NCBI RefSeq assembly: GCF_019279795.1
Contig: NC_056747.1
Coordinates: 1,000,590,906 to 1,000,654,905, forward strand
Reading direction: 5' to 3'
Source: Protopterus annectens
Lineage: Eukaryota; Chordata; Ceratodontiformes; Protopteridae
Length of the DNA: 64,000 nucleotides
The notes below the pieces were generated by a model. It did no database searches, was not told the DNA's origin, and saw only the letters and a list, made by a program, of their open reading frames with translations. Within the stretch, counting starts at the first letter, position 1. The number at the start of each line of letters is the position of its first letter. This document shows, in pieces, positions 1 through 12,547 of this stretch. A program made the translations under genes and the position numbers.

Positions 1-696
1 CTACTTAAATCTTTATTCCCAAATTTTATACCTAACAAAGAATTTTATTTCACTGTAAAATATATATGCCCTGTCTTTACTGCATCACCTAAACCTTTAC
101 TTTTCTTTTATTTAAAGTCATCCCTATCACTTCTAGACACTTATTTGTGCAAATGATTACTTTGTTTATCCAACTTTTGTATGTTTGCAATTATTAGAAT
201 GTCATCTGCATATGTTACTAGAACTGGAATTCTTAATCCTTCAGGTGTTATATACCCTGCCGCCTTCATTTTCTAATTTATTTCACATACTATCCCATTC
301 AAAATTAACACAATGGGTATACAGCTCATTGAACATCCCTGTGTTACACTTCTCTTCATATGTACCTTTTGACTTAACCTGCCATATACAGGTATTTCTA
401 CTCTATTATCACTATATGTCGATATACATAATTTCCTAAGTTTCTCCCTTATATTATACTTTCTCATTATTACCCATAAGATTTCATGTCCAATTGCAGC
501 AAATGCTTATTAAGTTCTCCTATCACAATTTTTGCTTTTTCTTTTCTATTCATATCATCCACGTCTCTATTATTAATAATTCTTGACATCCCTTCCACTT
601 TATACTGTATGTACTATCTTGCATAATAATTTCCATTTAAGTTTCAAATCTCTTTAATTATTATTTTCATAAAGATCTTGTAATCAATATTATTTA

Positions 697-1043
697 TGTT
701 CCTATCAGATGACCGAAGACGCATTTTGTCAAATGCGTCTTGGCCGAACTTGAAATGTCGAAAAGGCAAAATGACGAAGCGGCATATAAGTGAATTCTTT
801 CCCTGGGAAAGAAGTCACTTGGCCGCTTCCATCACTTTGCCATTTTTGGCACTGTAGAGCAATCTCAGAGTTGGTATATTTAAGTTGGGGGGGGTGTGGG
901 GAGCAATGTTTTAATGTCTTTTTTTTGGGCGAACAACGTTTTTTTTCCCTGGGGAAAAAAAAATTGCTGTTCTGGTTGTTCAATGTTTTGTGAATTTGAA
1001 ATTTAGAGTTCGATATAACAACATTCGATCATACTATAGACCC
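697..1043. mobile_element. Fold-back element FB1 (9-bp target duplication)
   Basis: Short non-autonomous DNA element inside the LINE. The left end (from GTTCCTATCAGATGACCGAA) and the reverse complement of the right end (GGGTCTATAGTATGATCGAA) match at 13 of 20 positions. The flanks are near-identical 9-mers, TATTATTTA at 688-696 and TATTATTCA at 1044-1052. The core carries the shared block (CTCAGAGTTGGTATATTTA then a G run) and two internal hairpins with TTTCCCTGGG turns, at about 789-821 and 928-973. There is no coding capacity. It belongs with FB5 as the same subfamily. Confidence 0.65.
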
Positions 1044-1689
1044 TATTATTCACTGCTATTGGTCTTCAGTTTTTTAATTGTCTTCTATCTTCCTTCTTCC
1101 ATATGAATGTAAGCATTACAATACATAATTCTTTATACATAAAACCTTAATTTGACCATTCATTCAAAATCTTACATTTTTTTTGTCACTTCCTTAAATC
1201 TATATACATTTCATATACAATTCCATTTGGTCCTGCAGCCAAATCTATATTTACATGTCTTAACACTTTATGTAGCTCACTTAAAGAAATGTATTTTTCC
1301 ACCTCTTTATTCTCTTTTTCTGTTAACTTTTTTACTTCAATATTTTTATCACTACGTTCATTTTTTCTAAACATTTCTTGCTCATATTGTACTACACAAT
1401 TTATGTTTTCCTTAGTTCTTTCTGTTTTTCCTTTTAATGTTTTTTATTTTTCTCATTATACTGCAATATTCCTTTACTAATCTACTTAAGTAACTTGAAA
1501 CATATTCTGTTTTTCCTTGTAAAAATATCTTTCCTCATATAACATTTTTTGTAATTTTTCTTAATTTCTTTCATATAATTCTTTTTCTTTGACAATGTAC
1601 TTTCTATCAGTGTGTTATAAATCTTCCAGTTCATCATTATATTCTCTACTTTTTGCATATCATATCGCCACTTTAAAGGAGAACCACAC

Positions 1690-2570
1690 CCACGTACTAA
1701 AAAAAAAATGTTTATTTCATCATGGTTTGGCGTTTTCTACATTTTAACACCACTCTGGGACTATTTACAGGTTTGTACATATTTTTATATGTAATTTCTG
1801 AGTCTGACCACATGGCATCTGGCATCTTGAAGTAATTCTGATTGTTTAGTCTGCCTGTAGGTATCCCACAATGCAGTGCTTGTCTGTAAAAAGTTACATC
1901 ATGCAGGCCTTTTTCTTCCTGAAGAGTTGTCTCAATGCATTGATTTTGCATGCATACACTGCTGTATTTCAGTCAGTTTTTAAGTAACATGTCATGCTGT
2001 TCAGTGACTACTTAAAACATAAACAGTACAAATCCCATCTTACATACTTTCAAAGTGCTTTTTACTGCTGCTTCTTTTTAAAATGGCTAAACTGCATTTT
2101 TTGTGAAGCCTGAATTGTACTACTTTGACTCATCTCCCATCCCCTTCACACATAACTTCCCTAGATCTCAAAGTGCTAAGGGTAATTTGAGCTGTTTCCT
2201 GCTATGATTGACAGCTCACAGCAGGAGTCCTGACTCATTTACTGTTTCCTTGTTCTAGCCTTTACTTTCTGTATAGGTAGGGGAAGGACCAGGGAGGTGT
2301 GACATCACAGCATAGGTGGGTTTTGGTCATGATGATGTCAGTTTGGGGAGGGAATTGACCAGAAAACTACCTGTATTTAGTGGCCTTGATGAAATCAATG
2401 AATTGGAGACTTTTTCAGGGTGGGATAAAAGTTATTTGAAAGCGAAACCAGCAAGGTACAGTAAGGCACTGTTCTTGGGTGAGACAGTCAATTTAAAATA
2501 TTTGAAAGGCTGTGTTATTGTTTATTCATAGCAGAGACAATAAATAGGGAGAAAAAGGACAGAGAACATA
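1690..2570. other. Unassigned segment within the LINE
   Basis: The A-rich minus-strand LINE coding signal is interrupted here by sequence of ordinary composition that begins after an A run at about 1700. No protein family, terminal repeat or target duplication was recognised. It may be an insertion or simply more decayed LINE. Confidence 0.3.
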
Positions 2571-5099
2571 AGAGTTTAATAATAGAATCCCATTGTTGTC
2601 CTTTAAAAAAACATATTTTATATTTTCCTTAAATATCATCCACCATTCAGACCAGTTTTATAAACTATTCTCATAGTAATAAAATCTTTCTATAACTATA
2701 TTACAAATCTCTTTCCTACTTCATTCCATTATTTCTCATTTATCCTCTTTTATTTCTTTGCCTATTTTTATCTATTCCTTGTTTTCCTTTATCTCAAGCA
2801 ATATTAGAATGATCAGAAATCCTGTGTTAACTACCTCCCCTTATCCTATAACTAAACCTTCTGATATTATAATATAATCTATTTCAGTTCTATACATACA
2901 CATTTTGCAAGTCCATGAATTTTTGTTCCAAAGTTTTAACTTACCATATCTTATAACTTCTCACATTTTTGCTTATATAATTTCTTTTCTTTGTATGCTT
3001 GCCTCTTAAAACACAGTTAAAGTCTCCTGTTATTATAATATTCATATTTATCACTACATAGTCTAAAATCTGATGAAATAACATGTCTCTTTCTTTAGAA
3101 TTAGTATAAATATATAATGTTATAATTCTATATACTTGTTCTTTCCATTTTATATTTTTAATGGTTAATCTTCTGATTTTTTGTTAAAGTTGCATCTGAT
3201 ATTTTTACTGTAGTTCTACAGAATATGGCTATTTGGGAAGATGTTTAATTTCCCAAATTCCAGATTATATTTCCTCCCCATAGTTTCTTTGTTTTAACCT
3301 TTGTTCATTTGTCAAAATTTTTTGTCTTCCAATATAATTACATCTACATCACACTTATTACACCACTCTAAAATCCCTATTCTTCTTACTATATTCTTAA
3401 TACTACTCACATTTACAGAAAGCACTATAACATTTTAATTTTCCCTTTTCTTTAGATTCATGGTTTCATAATTGCATAGCTAATTACTAGATAAACTTTC
3501 TTAATAGGCCATTTTAGGCCTAACCAATTTCCCTCCCAAATGGGACAATAAAACACTGTATCTTGTGTCTGTGAGTCAAAACCTTAACCTTATACAAACC
3601 ACCAATCATTAGCTGCTTATTTTCTTTTTCATCTATTTCCTTTCCTTTTCTCTTTTGTACTTATCCATTAAAATTTTCTTTTTATGTCTTTTACCTTTTC
3701 ACCAATATAATTCTTGTTTCTTTTACTAGCTCCCAATTTATGTCTTCTTCATCACTTATTTTTCAGAACATTTTCTGTGTCCTCTTTATTTTTTTCTCAT
3801 CTAATTTGTCTTCTATTTCAACTACTTCTAAAATTTCTACTCTTTATTCATTTTCTTTTTTTTTCTTTTTCTTTTCCTTACTCTTATTTTTATTTTTGCA
3901 ATCCATCCTTAGCTTTCCAATTTTGTTATATTTATGAAATTTTAATTCACATTTTTTGCATCATGATCCATTTCCCTAAAACTATAATATTTTCTTTTGT
4001 CACAGTTACTTATCAAATGTCCTTCTTTTCCACACAAAAAAACATGTTTTGGGTTGTCTCCATTATTTTACAACACTACTATTTTCCTCCACATTTATCA
4101 TGCTTGTTATATGTACATTTTTTTCTCTTTCTATTTTTAACACAATATTACAATCCCAGCCACCAGTCCATAAACCCCTTTTGTCATAAACTTTTGTAAT
4201 ATCCAGTACTTCTTTACATAAAGTTTACAAATGTCCTTTTAACATTTCTCTTTCTACCACTGTTCAAAATTGTACATAATTTTCCTTTTTTCCCCTGTTA
4301 AATGCTTTTATCACATAAAGATTCCATGAGTTATGGTCTTTCTTTTTTCCATATTCTACAAGAAAAATTTCCATCAAAAAATGTCTCAAATATAATGTCA
4401 CAAAATGACTCTGTTAATAAGAATAAATGCTCTTACCTCATGCGCTTTACACTCAAAGGAGCTATTAAATTGTCCCACATTTCATACCTATTTCTATTGT
4501 CTTCTTTACTTTGAATCATTGCCACATACTTCTGTTTTTCATTTTCCTCTACCTTCTTTTCAGCTATTCAACTTTTGCCATTTTTCACTTTCTCTGAATA
4601 AGTTTTCTTTTCCATCTCACCACTATTCTTCAGGATTGCCTCTGTATCCTCCTTTTGTATTTTCTCCATAATGTACCCTCAGGAATCATCTCCTTCATTT
4701 TCTAGCTCACTCTGCGCCACCATTTCTTTAAGTAAATCATCCCACAACCCTTCTGACTGGAGGATTGTAATTATACATCCATCATTTGCTAACTCATCTA
4801 CATCAAACAGATTCATTTGAAACATCTCCACAGAATGTTGCACACATTTTCAGGTCTTGATATTTGCTTTCACCCTCATTTTCTCTCACCTCCATTATTT
4901 CCTTCTCTTTCCATCTGCCTCCCTGTTTTTTCCAGGCCACCTCTGCACCTGGAGTGGAAAGATGGAGTGTTTCTGCAAAACGGGTCCCATTCACAACAGT
5001 GACAAGTAGGAAAGAACCCCCATGTCCTGGCCAAATTTCCCCTAGCAGTATAAGTACCATGTTGGGTCCCCCTCAAAACAGGCTACTAGCCTAGTAGGA

Positions 5100-7140
5100 C
5101 TAACTTGGTCAACAAAGAATAAGTAAATAAAACAGAATGCCCCTTGCACTAAGCAACATTAAAGTCATACGTGGCAGAAGCATGAGGCTTTGTGAAATGG
5201 AAATATAGTTGCATGCTTGAAAGAAGAAGCTATTCAAGGGGGAGCCAATCTAAGGGAGTTTTTAGGGCAGTGTTTCAAAGAGTATACTTGCAGACCTACA
5301 AAAATCAAGATGAAAATGTAGGCAAGAGGAAATCGTGAGTGTTAGCACACAATGACCTATGTATGGTGGATTAGCATTAGGTCCAATCATAGAGGTAGAG
5401 GGATGAACATTCAAATGGTGGTCTTTGAAGAGATCCACAGCCTTACAAGCCTGGCATTGTACCACAACTATGATTTTATTTAGGCAGCCTGTCACCTGGT
5501 TTTCCAGGATGACATGAAATAATCTACTGAAACCTTCTAAAACAGGAAGATTTGACATTATTGGTTAGGATTTGATATTTTTAAAGTATGTTGTCTAGAA
5601 CCTATATCTTCCCCTTAGATCACCCACACAAAGCCTATGTTTGAAAGCTGCCTTAATACCTGGAGTTATCCAGTCTTCTGAGATTTCACTACCATTCTGC
5701 TCAGGCTGGTTAAGTCTGACTCCCTTTCTTTCTGTTTGTTATATGCATAAATAAACATTTGTTATCCTGCTTTACCCTTTCTTCCAACTCCTTTTCAGAG
5801 TTTGCCTTTGCTGTCTTTTTTGCCTTTGCTACCCTTCTGCTTGCCTCTTTTATTGGGCCTCTTCCTTTCTTGCATCACTGTTTGCAGTTTCCATGTCTTC
5901 TTGCTCAAATTCCCTGCATTGTATAGTAATGCTACCCCATCTTGCTGTGACTTGCTCATTTGTCCCTTTATTATGCTCTCTACTTCTTTTTCCTACTGCT
6001 CTCTGAACAATTAAAACATTTTTTATGCATCCCCTACTTTAAAAACTCAGTCAACAAGATGTACTTCAACTTAATTCTTAAAACTTCTGTCCTTTTTGCA
6101 CTAAAAGGGTGTCTGTTCATGGCAAATAATTGGTGACTTTGACAGGTCTCTCCCCATCAACTGCCACAGTCAAATGTTCTACTCCCTAATCCACTCCTTC
6201 CCAGGTGTGCTGGCTGCTGAAATGGAAAGTTACATGTAGATGTTCATGTTTGCATCTCACTATCATGCCTCTAGCCCAGCTTGCAACGATTCCAGCTGTC
6301 TATTCTGACAGGTAATGATTGCCCTACTTGCACCACATGTATCCATCACTCTGCAATAATGGCCACCTTTACCACCTCATTGTGCTAAGCGTGAGCATTA
6401 AATCCAGTTTAAATATAATTCATTATTCCTGTTTTGCTAAACATCAGTACCCTATTTTCTCCTCACACTGGCTTTCACTACCTTCACTTTCTGCCATAAA
6501 TTGCACACCTCCTACCTGCAGAATTTCTCACCAATTCAATTACCTGCAGCCACTCTGACTGTCTGTGCTGATTGACTTATTCCCTGTGACATAACTTGTC
6601 CCATTCATATCCCTCTGCATTCTTTCTGCAGGCCACTTCACCTCTTCTGTCCCTTTTACCCAGTGCCAGTACCATCTGGCTATGAGCTTCTCCCTGCCCA
6701 TTTCCCCTGCTTTGTATCTATTGTCCATTTCTGTAACTCCACCTTTGGCTCTGCCTTTTCTACTTTTCTTGTCAATGATGTCCCTCCATCTTGTCTTCCT
6801 TCTTCTAGTCATCTCATTCCTGGTTACATTTCTGCTACACAACTTGTCTGTGCACCTTTAACAACCTCTGCTCAAGTACTATTTAACTATGTTTTTCTCT
6901 CCAAGCTTTTCCCTCACCATCCAATCTTCTGGCTAGCTTTTAGTACAGTATCTTTTCTATTGGCCTCATGTTACCTCATCGCCATTTCCTCTTTAGCCTT
7001 TCTTACCACAGTATTCAGTCCGCTATCATTTCTAACTCTCACATTCCTGGTTAAAATTCACAATTTTTCCTGCAGATACCACATCTTCTGTCACCATTGG
7101 GCTTCCTAAGACTAAACCACTATCATATGCATGCTCATTG
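5100..7140. other. No gene recognised; probably keratin intron 2
   Basis: T-rich, with only short open frames on either strand and no family signal I recognise. I looked for the 83-bp keratin exon 2 (coil 1B start, with motifs such as DNARLAADDF) and did not see it. If the gene is continuous, this is intron 2 or further upstream sequence. Confidence 0.4.
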
Positions 7141-7144
7141 TCTC

Positions 7145-7291
<147 letters not shown>

Positions 7292-7334
7292 GTATATATC
7301 AATATTAGAAAAAGTTGTCTATATTCAAATAATG

Positions 7335-9247
7335 TAGTACTTCCCAAAAACAACCTACTTTCCAAATCACAGCATGGCTTTAGACCTACTGTCCTTTACC
7401 AATAGTTAACCACCACAGAAGCAAGGGTCTATTCATATCTCCCATATTCTTAGACTTATCAAAAGCCTTTGACATGGTTAACCACAGTATGCTTCTTGAA
7501 ACTCTATCTACCCTAAACATTAGCTCCTCCTCTATATCATGGTTCAGCAGCTACCTATCAAGCCATCTTCAAGCAGTCCTATGGCAAAACCAATTGTCCT
7601 CCCTGTTACCAGTATCCATAGGAGTACCTCAAGGGTCCATCCTTGGCCTATTGCTGTTCTCTCTCTTCACCAACCAGATCTCTTCATCCTCTCTTTCTCT
7701 TCCTCAGTAGTACAATTTGCTGATGACACTGCCATATATGCGGCACCCCCACTTTAAATGACCTGCAAACCCTGACCCAAAATAACTTTACTTTAGCCAA
7801 AACATGGCTCACTAACATCAAACTTATTCTTAATCTGAAAAAAACAAACTAATTATTTTCAGCCCTGGTAGATCCCTCCCCCTAAACAATAACTTTACCA
7901 TAAGCTCCAAAGATAATACTCAAATCACTCCAACCACTCACACCAAACTGCTAGGTGTAGAAATTGACAATAACCTGAAATTTGACATCCACGTAGTACA
8001 AACCATCGAGAAAGTAAACAAAAACTTGGGCTCCTCTATAGGAACAAACAATATATTACTAAACACACCAAAGCCACCACTGCAAGGACTCATCTCCTAT
8101 CTATCCTTCTCTATGCCTCCTCTATCTTGACTAATCTCTGCCAGTCTGAACTAAGCAAAATGGAATCTTGTTATAACAAGATTGCCAAGTTTGCTACTGA
8201 AGCATCATATAGGTCCAACCACTGTCTATCCCTTAAGCAGCTCAATTGGCTTGAGTTGCCTCAACTATTGCTACTCAACCAATTGGCAATAGCACACAAG
8301 CTCTACTACCTTCCCAAAGAAACCCTAGCACTCCATCATCTAATTCAACCCCACACAACCACTAGAACCTAAAGATCTAGTAACCAGAATGTCCTAGAAG
8401 TCATCAAACACAAACATGATGCTGGTAAATCTCTCTTTTCTTGCACTATTGCTAGAATCTGGAATTCACTACCAAACCACAGAACTTCTACTACCTCCAT
8501 TAATCAATTTAGAAAACTCCTGAAAACTCAATATTTAAACAACTGGCTTTGTTCCTGCTACTCCCCAGGCTAATACATACCTATCATCTGTCACAAGGAT
8601 TCCACTAAGTGACACCAGTTTGTTACCCTGGGAAGTTTGTTAAACTGTCGATTGTTTTTGTACTGAACTAATATCTATCTTCTATAAAACTGGGCATAAA
8701 TTTCCTGTTGCCTCAATTAAATAATCTCATGCAGTTTAAGCACCATTACCATCCTGTTTTTATCATTCATAACATTTATGTGTAAACTGCAATTTCAATA
8801 TTGTTGTCTTAAAAAAAATCAAGTTTCAGTGCAATGTTTTTTGCTGTTAATTTAAGAGCTTGTTATGTGGTAGTGGTGCTGTGGTAGCATTGTCGCCTCA
8901 CAGTAAGATGCTGTCTGGTTCGATTCTCAGCTAGAGCTTCTTCGGTGTGGAGACATGCGTGAATGGGCATACCTTCATTGAAGGTTGTGTGTCAGGGCTA
9001 GCAACTTGGCATGTAAAAATCTACTGCCAATCATTAGCGGGCCGGAGTTCTGCTGTGGTGACCCCTAACTGGGAAAAAGCCGAAAGACACAACATTTAAG
9101 AGCTTGTTAATCTCTATTTTATCATATGCTTATATGTATGCTATACTTCTCATATGTATTGTATTGTACTTTGGAGCTTTTCTCCCTGGGCCTCTGCTGA
9201 AAATGGATCTGTGTCCAGTCAGACTTTCCTGGTAAACAAATGTAAAA

Positions 9248-9255
<8 letters not shown>
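7335..9255 (+). mobile_element. L2/CR1-group LINE copy A, 5' truncated
   Basis: Non-LTR retrotransposon fragment starting in the reverse transcriptase domain. Visible RT blocks in order are SQHGFRPT, then FLDLSKAFDMVNH (first catalytic Asp), then GVPQGSILG and QFADDTAIYA (ADD catalytic pair), with frameshifts between. The C-terminal part runs to about 8570. The 3' end has the family signature TTGGAGCTTTTCTCCCTGGG, then GGTAAACAAATGTAAAATAA at 9230-9250, shared with copies B and C. A SINE sits in its 3' UTR at 8866-9093. It is not functional. Clade assignment (L2, CR1 or Rex1) is by motif style only. Confidence 0.8.
8866..9093 (+). mobile_element. tRNA-derived SINE (DANA/V-SINE-like), 16-bp target duplication
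   Basis: 228-bp SINE with a tRNA-like head containing an A box (TGGTAGCATTG, 8882-8892) and a B box (GGTTCGATTCT, 8917-8927), the internal pol III promoter. The body resembles the fish DANA/Mermaid and V-SINE type: GCCTCACAG after the A box, TGTGGAGACATGC, then CTGCTGTGGTGACCCCTAAC and AAAAAGCCGAAAGACA at the 3' end. Perfect 16-bp direct repeats ATTTAAGAGCTTGTTA flank it (8850-8865 and 9094-9109), showing LINE-mediated insertion into LINE copy A. Confidence 0.9.
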
Positions 9256-9324
<69 letters not shown>

Positions 9325-9325
9325 C
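9256..9325. repeat. (AT)n microsatellite at a LINE tail
   Basis: Alternating AT of about 70 bases that grows directly out of the A-rich 3' tail of LINE copy A. Confidence 0.95.
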
Positions 9326-9420
9326 AAATAAATCGTTGAGAATTCTTAGTGAAGTCATATTTTTTATTGTTTTTGACAAATAAATTAAGAATTTAATTTA
9401 TACATGTCATTGAAAAACAG

Positions 9421-9577
9421 GTTTGAAAATGAATTGTCTATGCGCCAAGGAGTTGAAGCTGATATTGCTGGACTTCGCCGAGTCTTGGATGAGCTTACCC
9501 TTTCCAAATCAGACTATGAGATGCAGATTGAAAGCATTAGGGAAGAACTGGCATACCTCAACAAGTGTCATGACGAG
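9421..9577 (+). CDS. Type I keratin, exon 3 (coil 1B)
   Basis: First keratin exon seen in the window: 157 bp, exactly the usual size of type I keratin exon 3. It is preceded by AG at 9419-9420 and followed by GTTAGT. The first G completes a codon from exon 2 (phase 2 boundary); the rest reads [20 protein letters not shown], then [18 protein letters not shown], then [14 protein letters not shown]. This is the C-terminal half of rod segment 1B. Known for the family: type I keratins pair with type II keratins to form epithelial intermediate filaments in the cytoplasm. The acceptor has a weak pyrimidine tract. Exons 1 and 2 were not found, so this entry is partial. The identity is certain at family level, not at orthologue level. 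Confidence 0.97.
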
Positions 9578-10265
9578 GTTAGTAGTGTTATCTTCTTTCC
9601 CCAGCCTTCATCCCTGATAATTGTGGTCACTTAATGGCAAGCTATGTTAATTAAAGTGGTTTTCAAGAATTATTAAAATAAAACAACATTGAAGCACCTT
9701 ACAACTATCCATCTGCTATCCAGTTAATAATAATAATCTCAATATGCAAGACAGCTAATCTGGTCCCATGGAATAGGAGAATAAAGCCCTTAATGCTTCC
9801 CCGGTGACCTTTGTTCAATTGTCTGCATGCTAGCTGAAGAAACCATACCAGGCATTGGGAATTCATGACTAATATAGGCTTTCCCATCACAGGGAGGAGG
9901 AGGATGCCTAGGCTCAGTGCAGCATCAGCATAAAGAATTGGGTGAAATCTGCAGTACAAGTGGTATTCCATTTGGTCACTAGGGTGAATATGCAAGAAAG
10001 CATGTATGCATGCATCAATTGTAGGCAGCAACTACAGAGTTTGCAAGGCTGTGATGGGGTAGGAGGGTGCTAAAGCACAATCCCCCAGTAGCAGCAGTGT
10101 GATACAGGACCAGTGTCCTCAATCTACTCATTAACCACAGATGTGGGTCAGATTGACACTGGGGGAGGCTAATACAGGTATGACAGAATCACTGAACAAA
10201 GGCAGGAGAGGAACTGGTAACAGTTGATGGTCAGCTGTGGGGTGAGGGCGAAAAAAGGTATTTAT

Positions 10266-10267
<2 letters not shown>

Positions 10268-10340
<73 letters not shown>

Positions 10341-10378
10341 TAGATAGATATACATAGATAGATATACAGATATATATG

Positions 10379-10443
<65 letters not shown>

Positions 10444-10450
10444 ATAAATA
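10268..10450. repeat. Interrupted (TA)n microsatellite
   Basis: Two TA tracts separated by a GATA/CATA-rich segment at about 10337-10385. It runs straight into the left arm of fold-back element FB2. Confidence 0.95.
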
Positions 10451-10457
10451 TATATAT

Positions 10458-10712
10458 GGTTTACTATCAAATGACTGAAAATCAAAAGACTGAATCCCAA
10501 AAAGATTGAAAATTCAAAATATTGAATGATGGAATTTGCCCCTTCTCCACTGTAGTGCAATCTTGGAGTTGGTATATATATTTAGCTGGCGGGGTGTGGG
10601 GGGGCACAGCCCCCCACATGAGGGGAGCAGGGGGGCTTTCCTCCTGCATTAAAAATGTATTCAATATTTTGAATTTTCAGTCTTTTGATTTTCAGTCATT
10701 TGATAGTAAACC
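10458..10712. mobile_element. Fold-back element FB2
   Basis: 255-bp element with nearly perfect inverted arms of about 37 bp beginning GGTTTACTATCAAATGACTG at 10458 and ending in its reverse complement at 10712. The core at about 10540-10640 has the shared family block (CACTGTAGTGCAATCTTGGA, GTTGGTATATA, then the GGGGTGTGGGGGGG and CCCCCCACATGAGGGG stretch). It lies in keratin intron 3 (9578-10999), which otherwise holds only the TA repeat and unassigned sequence. No clear target duplication is readable because the left flank is a TA tract. Confidence 0.8.
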
Positions 10713-10999
10713 AAATACATAGTATATCATTGAATAAAAAATAAAATGGACACTAAATTTAAATAATTGTTTAAGCAAAAGAAGAATTTTATGATGATTT
10801 CATAATGTGAAATTACTAAAATCAAGTTGATTAACATAATTTCAGATGTCCTTTTTTATACATTTAACTTTTTTAAGACATGAGGGAATGTTTGCATTAC
10901 CATGTATATGCATTGATTCTGAGTAATATTTTGTTGATTTAGTATGTGCTGTTGTGAATTTGAAATTATTTTCCTTTTTGTTTGTGTTTCTATTTGCAG

Positions 11000-11161
11000 G
11001 ACATGAAGGCTGCCAGCAGCGGCATTGCTGGTCAGGTTAATGTTGAGCTTGACGCTGCCCCTGGTCCTAACCTCATGGATGAAATGGATGCATGCAGGAA
11101 AGAATACGAAGCAATGGTTGACAAAATCCGGCGGGATGCTGAGAAATGGTACAATGAAAAG
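11000..11161 (+). CDS. Type I keratin, exon 4 (linker L12 and coil 2 start)
   Basis: 162 bp, the canonical size of type I keratin exon 4, with TTTGCAG before it and GTATAA after it; both boundaries are phase 0. It reads DMKAASSGIAGQVNVELD, then AAPGPNLMDEMDACRKEYEA, then MVDKIRRDAEKWYNEK. The GQVNVE(M/L)DAAPG motif after coil 1B is diagnostic of type I keratins, and the RRDAE.W block begins coil 2. Variation from the usual consensus (ACRKEYEAMVDK where YEALAEKN is typical, and a second cysteine) suggests a divergent or lineage-specific paralogue. It is 1.4 kb downstream of exon 3 and 5.0 kb upstream of exon 5. Confidence 0.97.
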
Positions 11162-11533
11162 GTATAATAACACCAAAGAACAAAGCTGTCACAAATTTTC
11201 AGAAAACTACAAAGAACCAAAGTGATTTCTGTTTAATTTTAGTTTCACACTCCTTTGTTTTATGTTTATGCACTCATTTGTTAAACTGGGAAGTAGATAG
11301 GCCTAAGTGCCCATTTATTAACAGTGACCTAAGAAATATGAACAAATGAAAGCAGTTTTAACAAGAGTAAATCCAACAGGAAGCTAGTAATTGAACACAT
11401 TCATAAATGTATCCACAAATTACCTGTTTTATCTATTTTGTGCTAACTGTGAAGCCAGAGCCTATCCTGGCAATCGATGCACCCAAAGAAAAAAACAAAT
11501 CTATGCTAGGATGCCAGTCTGTCCTGGAGCACA

Positions 11534-11534
<1 letters not shown>

Positions 11535-11611
<77 letters not shown>
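11535..11611. repeat. (CA)n microsatellite
   Basis: About 75 bases of CA dinucleotides in intron 4. The open frames across it (His-Thr repeats) are artefacts. Confidence 0.97.
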
Positions 11612-11613
<2 letters not shown>

Positions 11614-12372
11614 ATTTGGAGGCTTGCCAGTTCACCGATGGCATGTCCTTGCTATGTGGAAGGAAACTGAATCATCCTATGAAATCCTAGGCAGACACAG
11701 GCAGGACATGTAGACTCACTTGGGAACCAGTCTGTATAGCTATACACTTCATGGCAATACTACTAACCAATATGTTGCCATAATAAGGGAATACAGACTA
11801 TAATCAGTATATAGCTTAGTATATTTTGAAGTTTAACAGAATAGCCCATGTGCAGCCACAATCATTTCAGGGCAGGCCAAACAGGAAATAATTAAGATTT
11901 TGACATAGTATTTTTCTTCCATGAGGAACAATAAGACTTGTTTACAATTTGCTGGCAGCTGGAGATTGCAATGTTCTGTGCTGAGAAAACATCACGTTTA
12001 GCCCCAAGTGACATATGCAGCTAAACAATATATAAAATTTCAGTTAAAATTTGTTGCTAAGCATGCCAGTCTTATCGATTAAAGTGGAAAAAGCCCCCAC
12101 TATTGCCTAGGTGATTGGTGTTCAATAAGTATCCCTAATGACTGATAGTAGAGGCTGAGAGGATGAGTGGTGTCTATCCTTGGAGGAGTCATCTCCCAGC
12201 TGGCTATGCTTGCCACTCAAGTATTGAGTGATGGAATTCTCAGGGTATGGAAACAGGAGACAGTGGAGTGGTGGGCCTGCACTGTGGCTGTTCATTCTGT
12301 TGCTAATAGCCCCTGTCCTGCATGTTAGGCAGCATGTATGACTGGGCTTGGTGGAACACTGGGAGTCCCTGT

Positions 12373-12547
12373 AGTGAAGGAGATGTGCACATTACCACCA
12401 GGAGAGAGGTGAGAGATTAGGGCCTCGGTTCAAGCAGTGAAGGAGATGTGCATGACACCACAAAGAGAGGTGTTAGGGCCTCAGTTCAAGCAATGAAGGA
12501 GATTTGCATGACACCACCAGCAGACGAGTTAAGGCCTCAGTTCAAAA
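12373..12547. repeat. Short tandem repeat, three units of 56-63 bp
   Basis: The unit begins AGTGAAGGAGATGTGCA and ends in GGGCCTCGGTTCAAGCA. Starts fall at 12373, 12436 and 12492 with moderate divergence. It is intronic and no function is apparent. Confidence 0.8.

Larger units (their letters stand above)
1..5090 (-). mobile_element. Degenerate L1/Tx1-type LINE, continuing past the window start
   Basis: Old non-LTR retrotransposon read on the minus strand, whose coding strand is A-rich. From high to low coordinate three parts are visible. An ORF1 CCHC-type zinc knuckle (CGKEGHLISNC) lies at about 3999-4034. An endonuclease-like start (NVSSIKNIVRRIGILEWC, then DVDVIILED) lies near 3320-3450. 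Reverse transcriptase pieces follow: a PNGIVYEMY block at 1186-1300, a TQGCSMS block near 330-370 and a YADD catalytic motif at 201-212. Many stops and frameshifts show it is dead. A fold-back element interrupts it at 697-1043, and 1690-2570 does not fit it and may be another insertion. The order ORF1 knuckle, endonuclease, RT and the strand bias fit the L1/Tx1 group; the exact clade is uncertain. Confidence 0.6.

Noticed and set aside
2316-2531. 71-codon + strand open frame (starts MGFGHDDVSLGREL)
   Set aside because: No domain, no splice context, and it lies in the unassigned insert of the LINE region.
5285-5335. Candidate missing keratin exon 2 after a TTGCAG acceptor-like site
   Set aside because: The translation has none of the coil 1B start motifs, and the length and frame do not fit the 83-bp exon.
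8866-8940. Possible tRNA gene
   Set aside because: The A and B boxes belong to a SINE head; the 16-bp duplication and the SINE body place it in a retroposon, and no complete cloverleaf with an acceptor stem is present.
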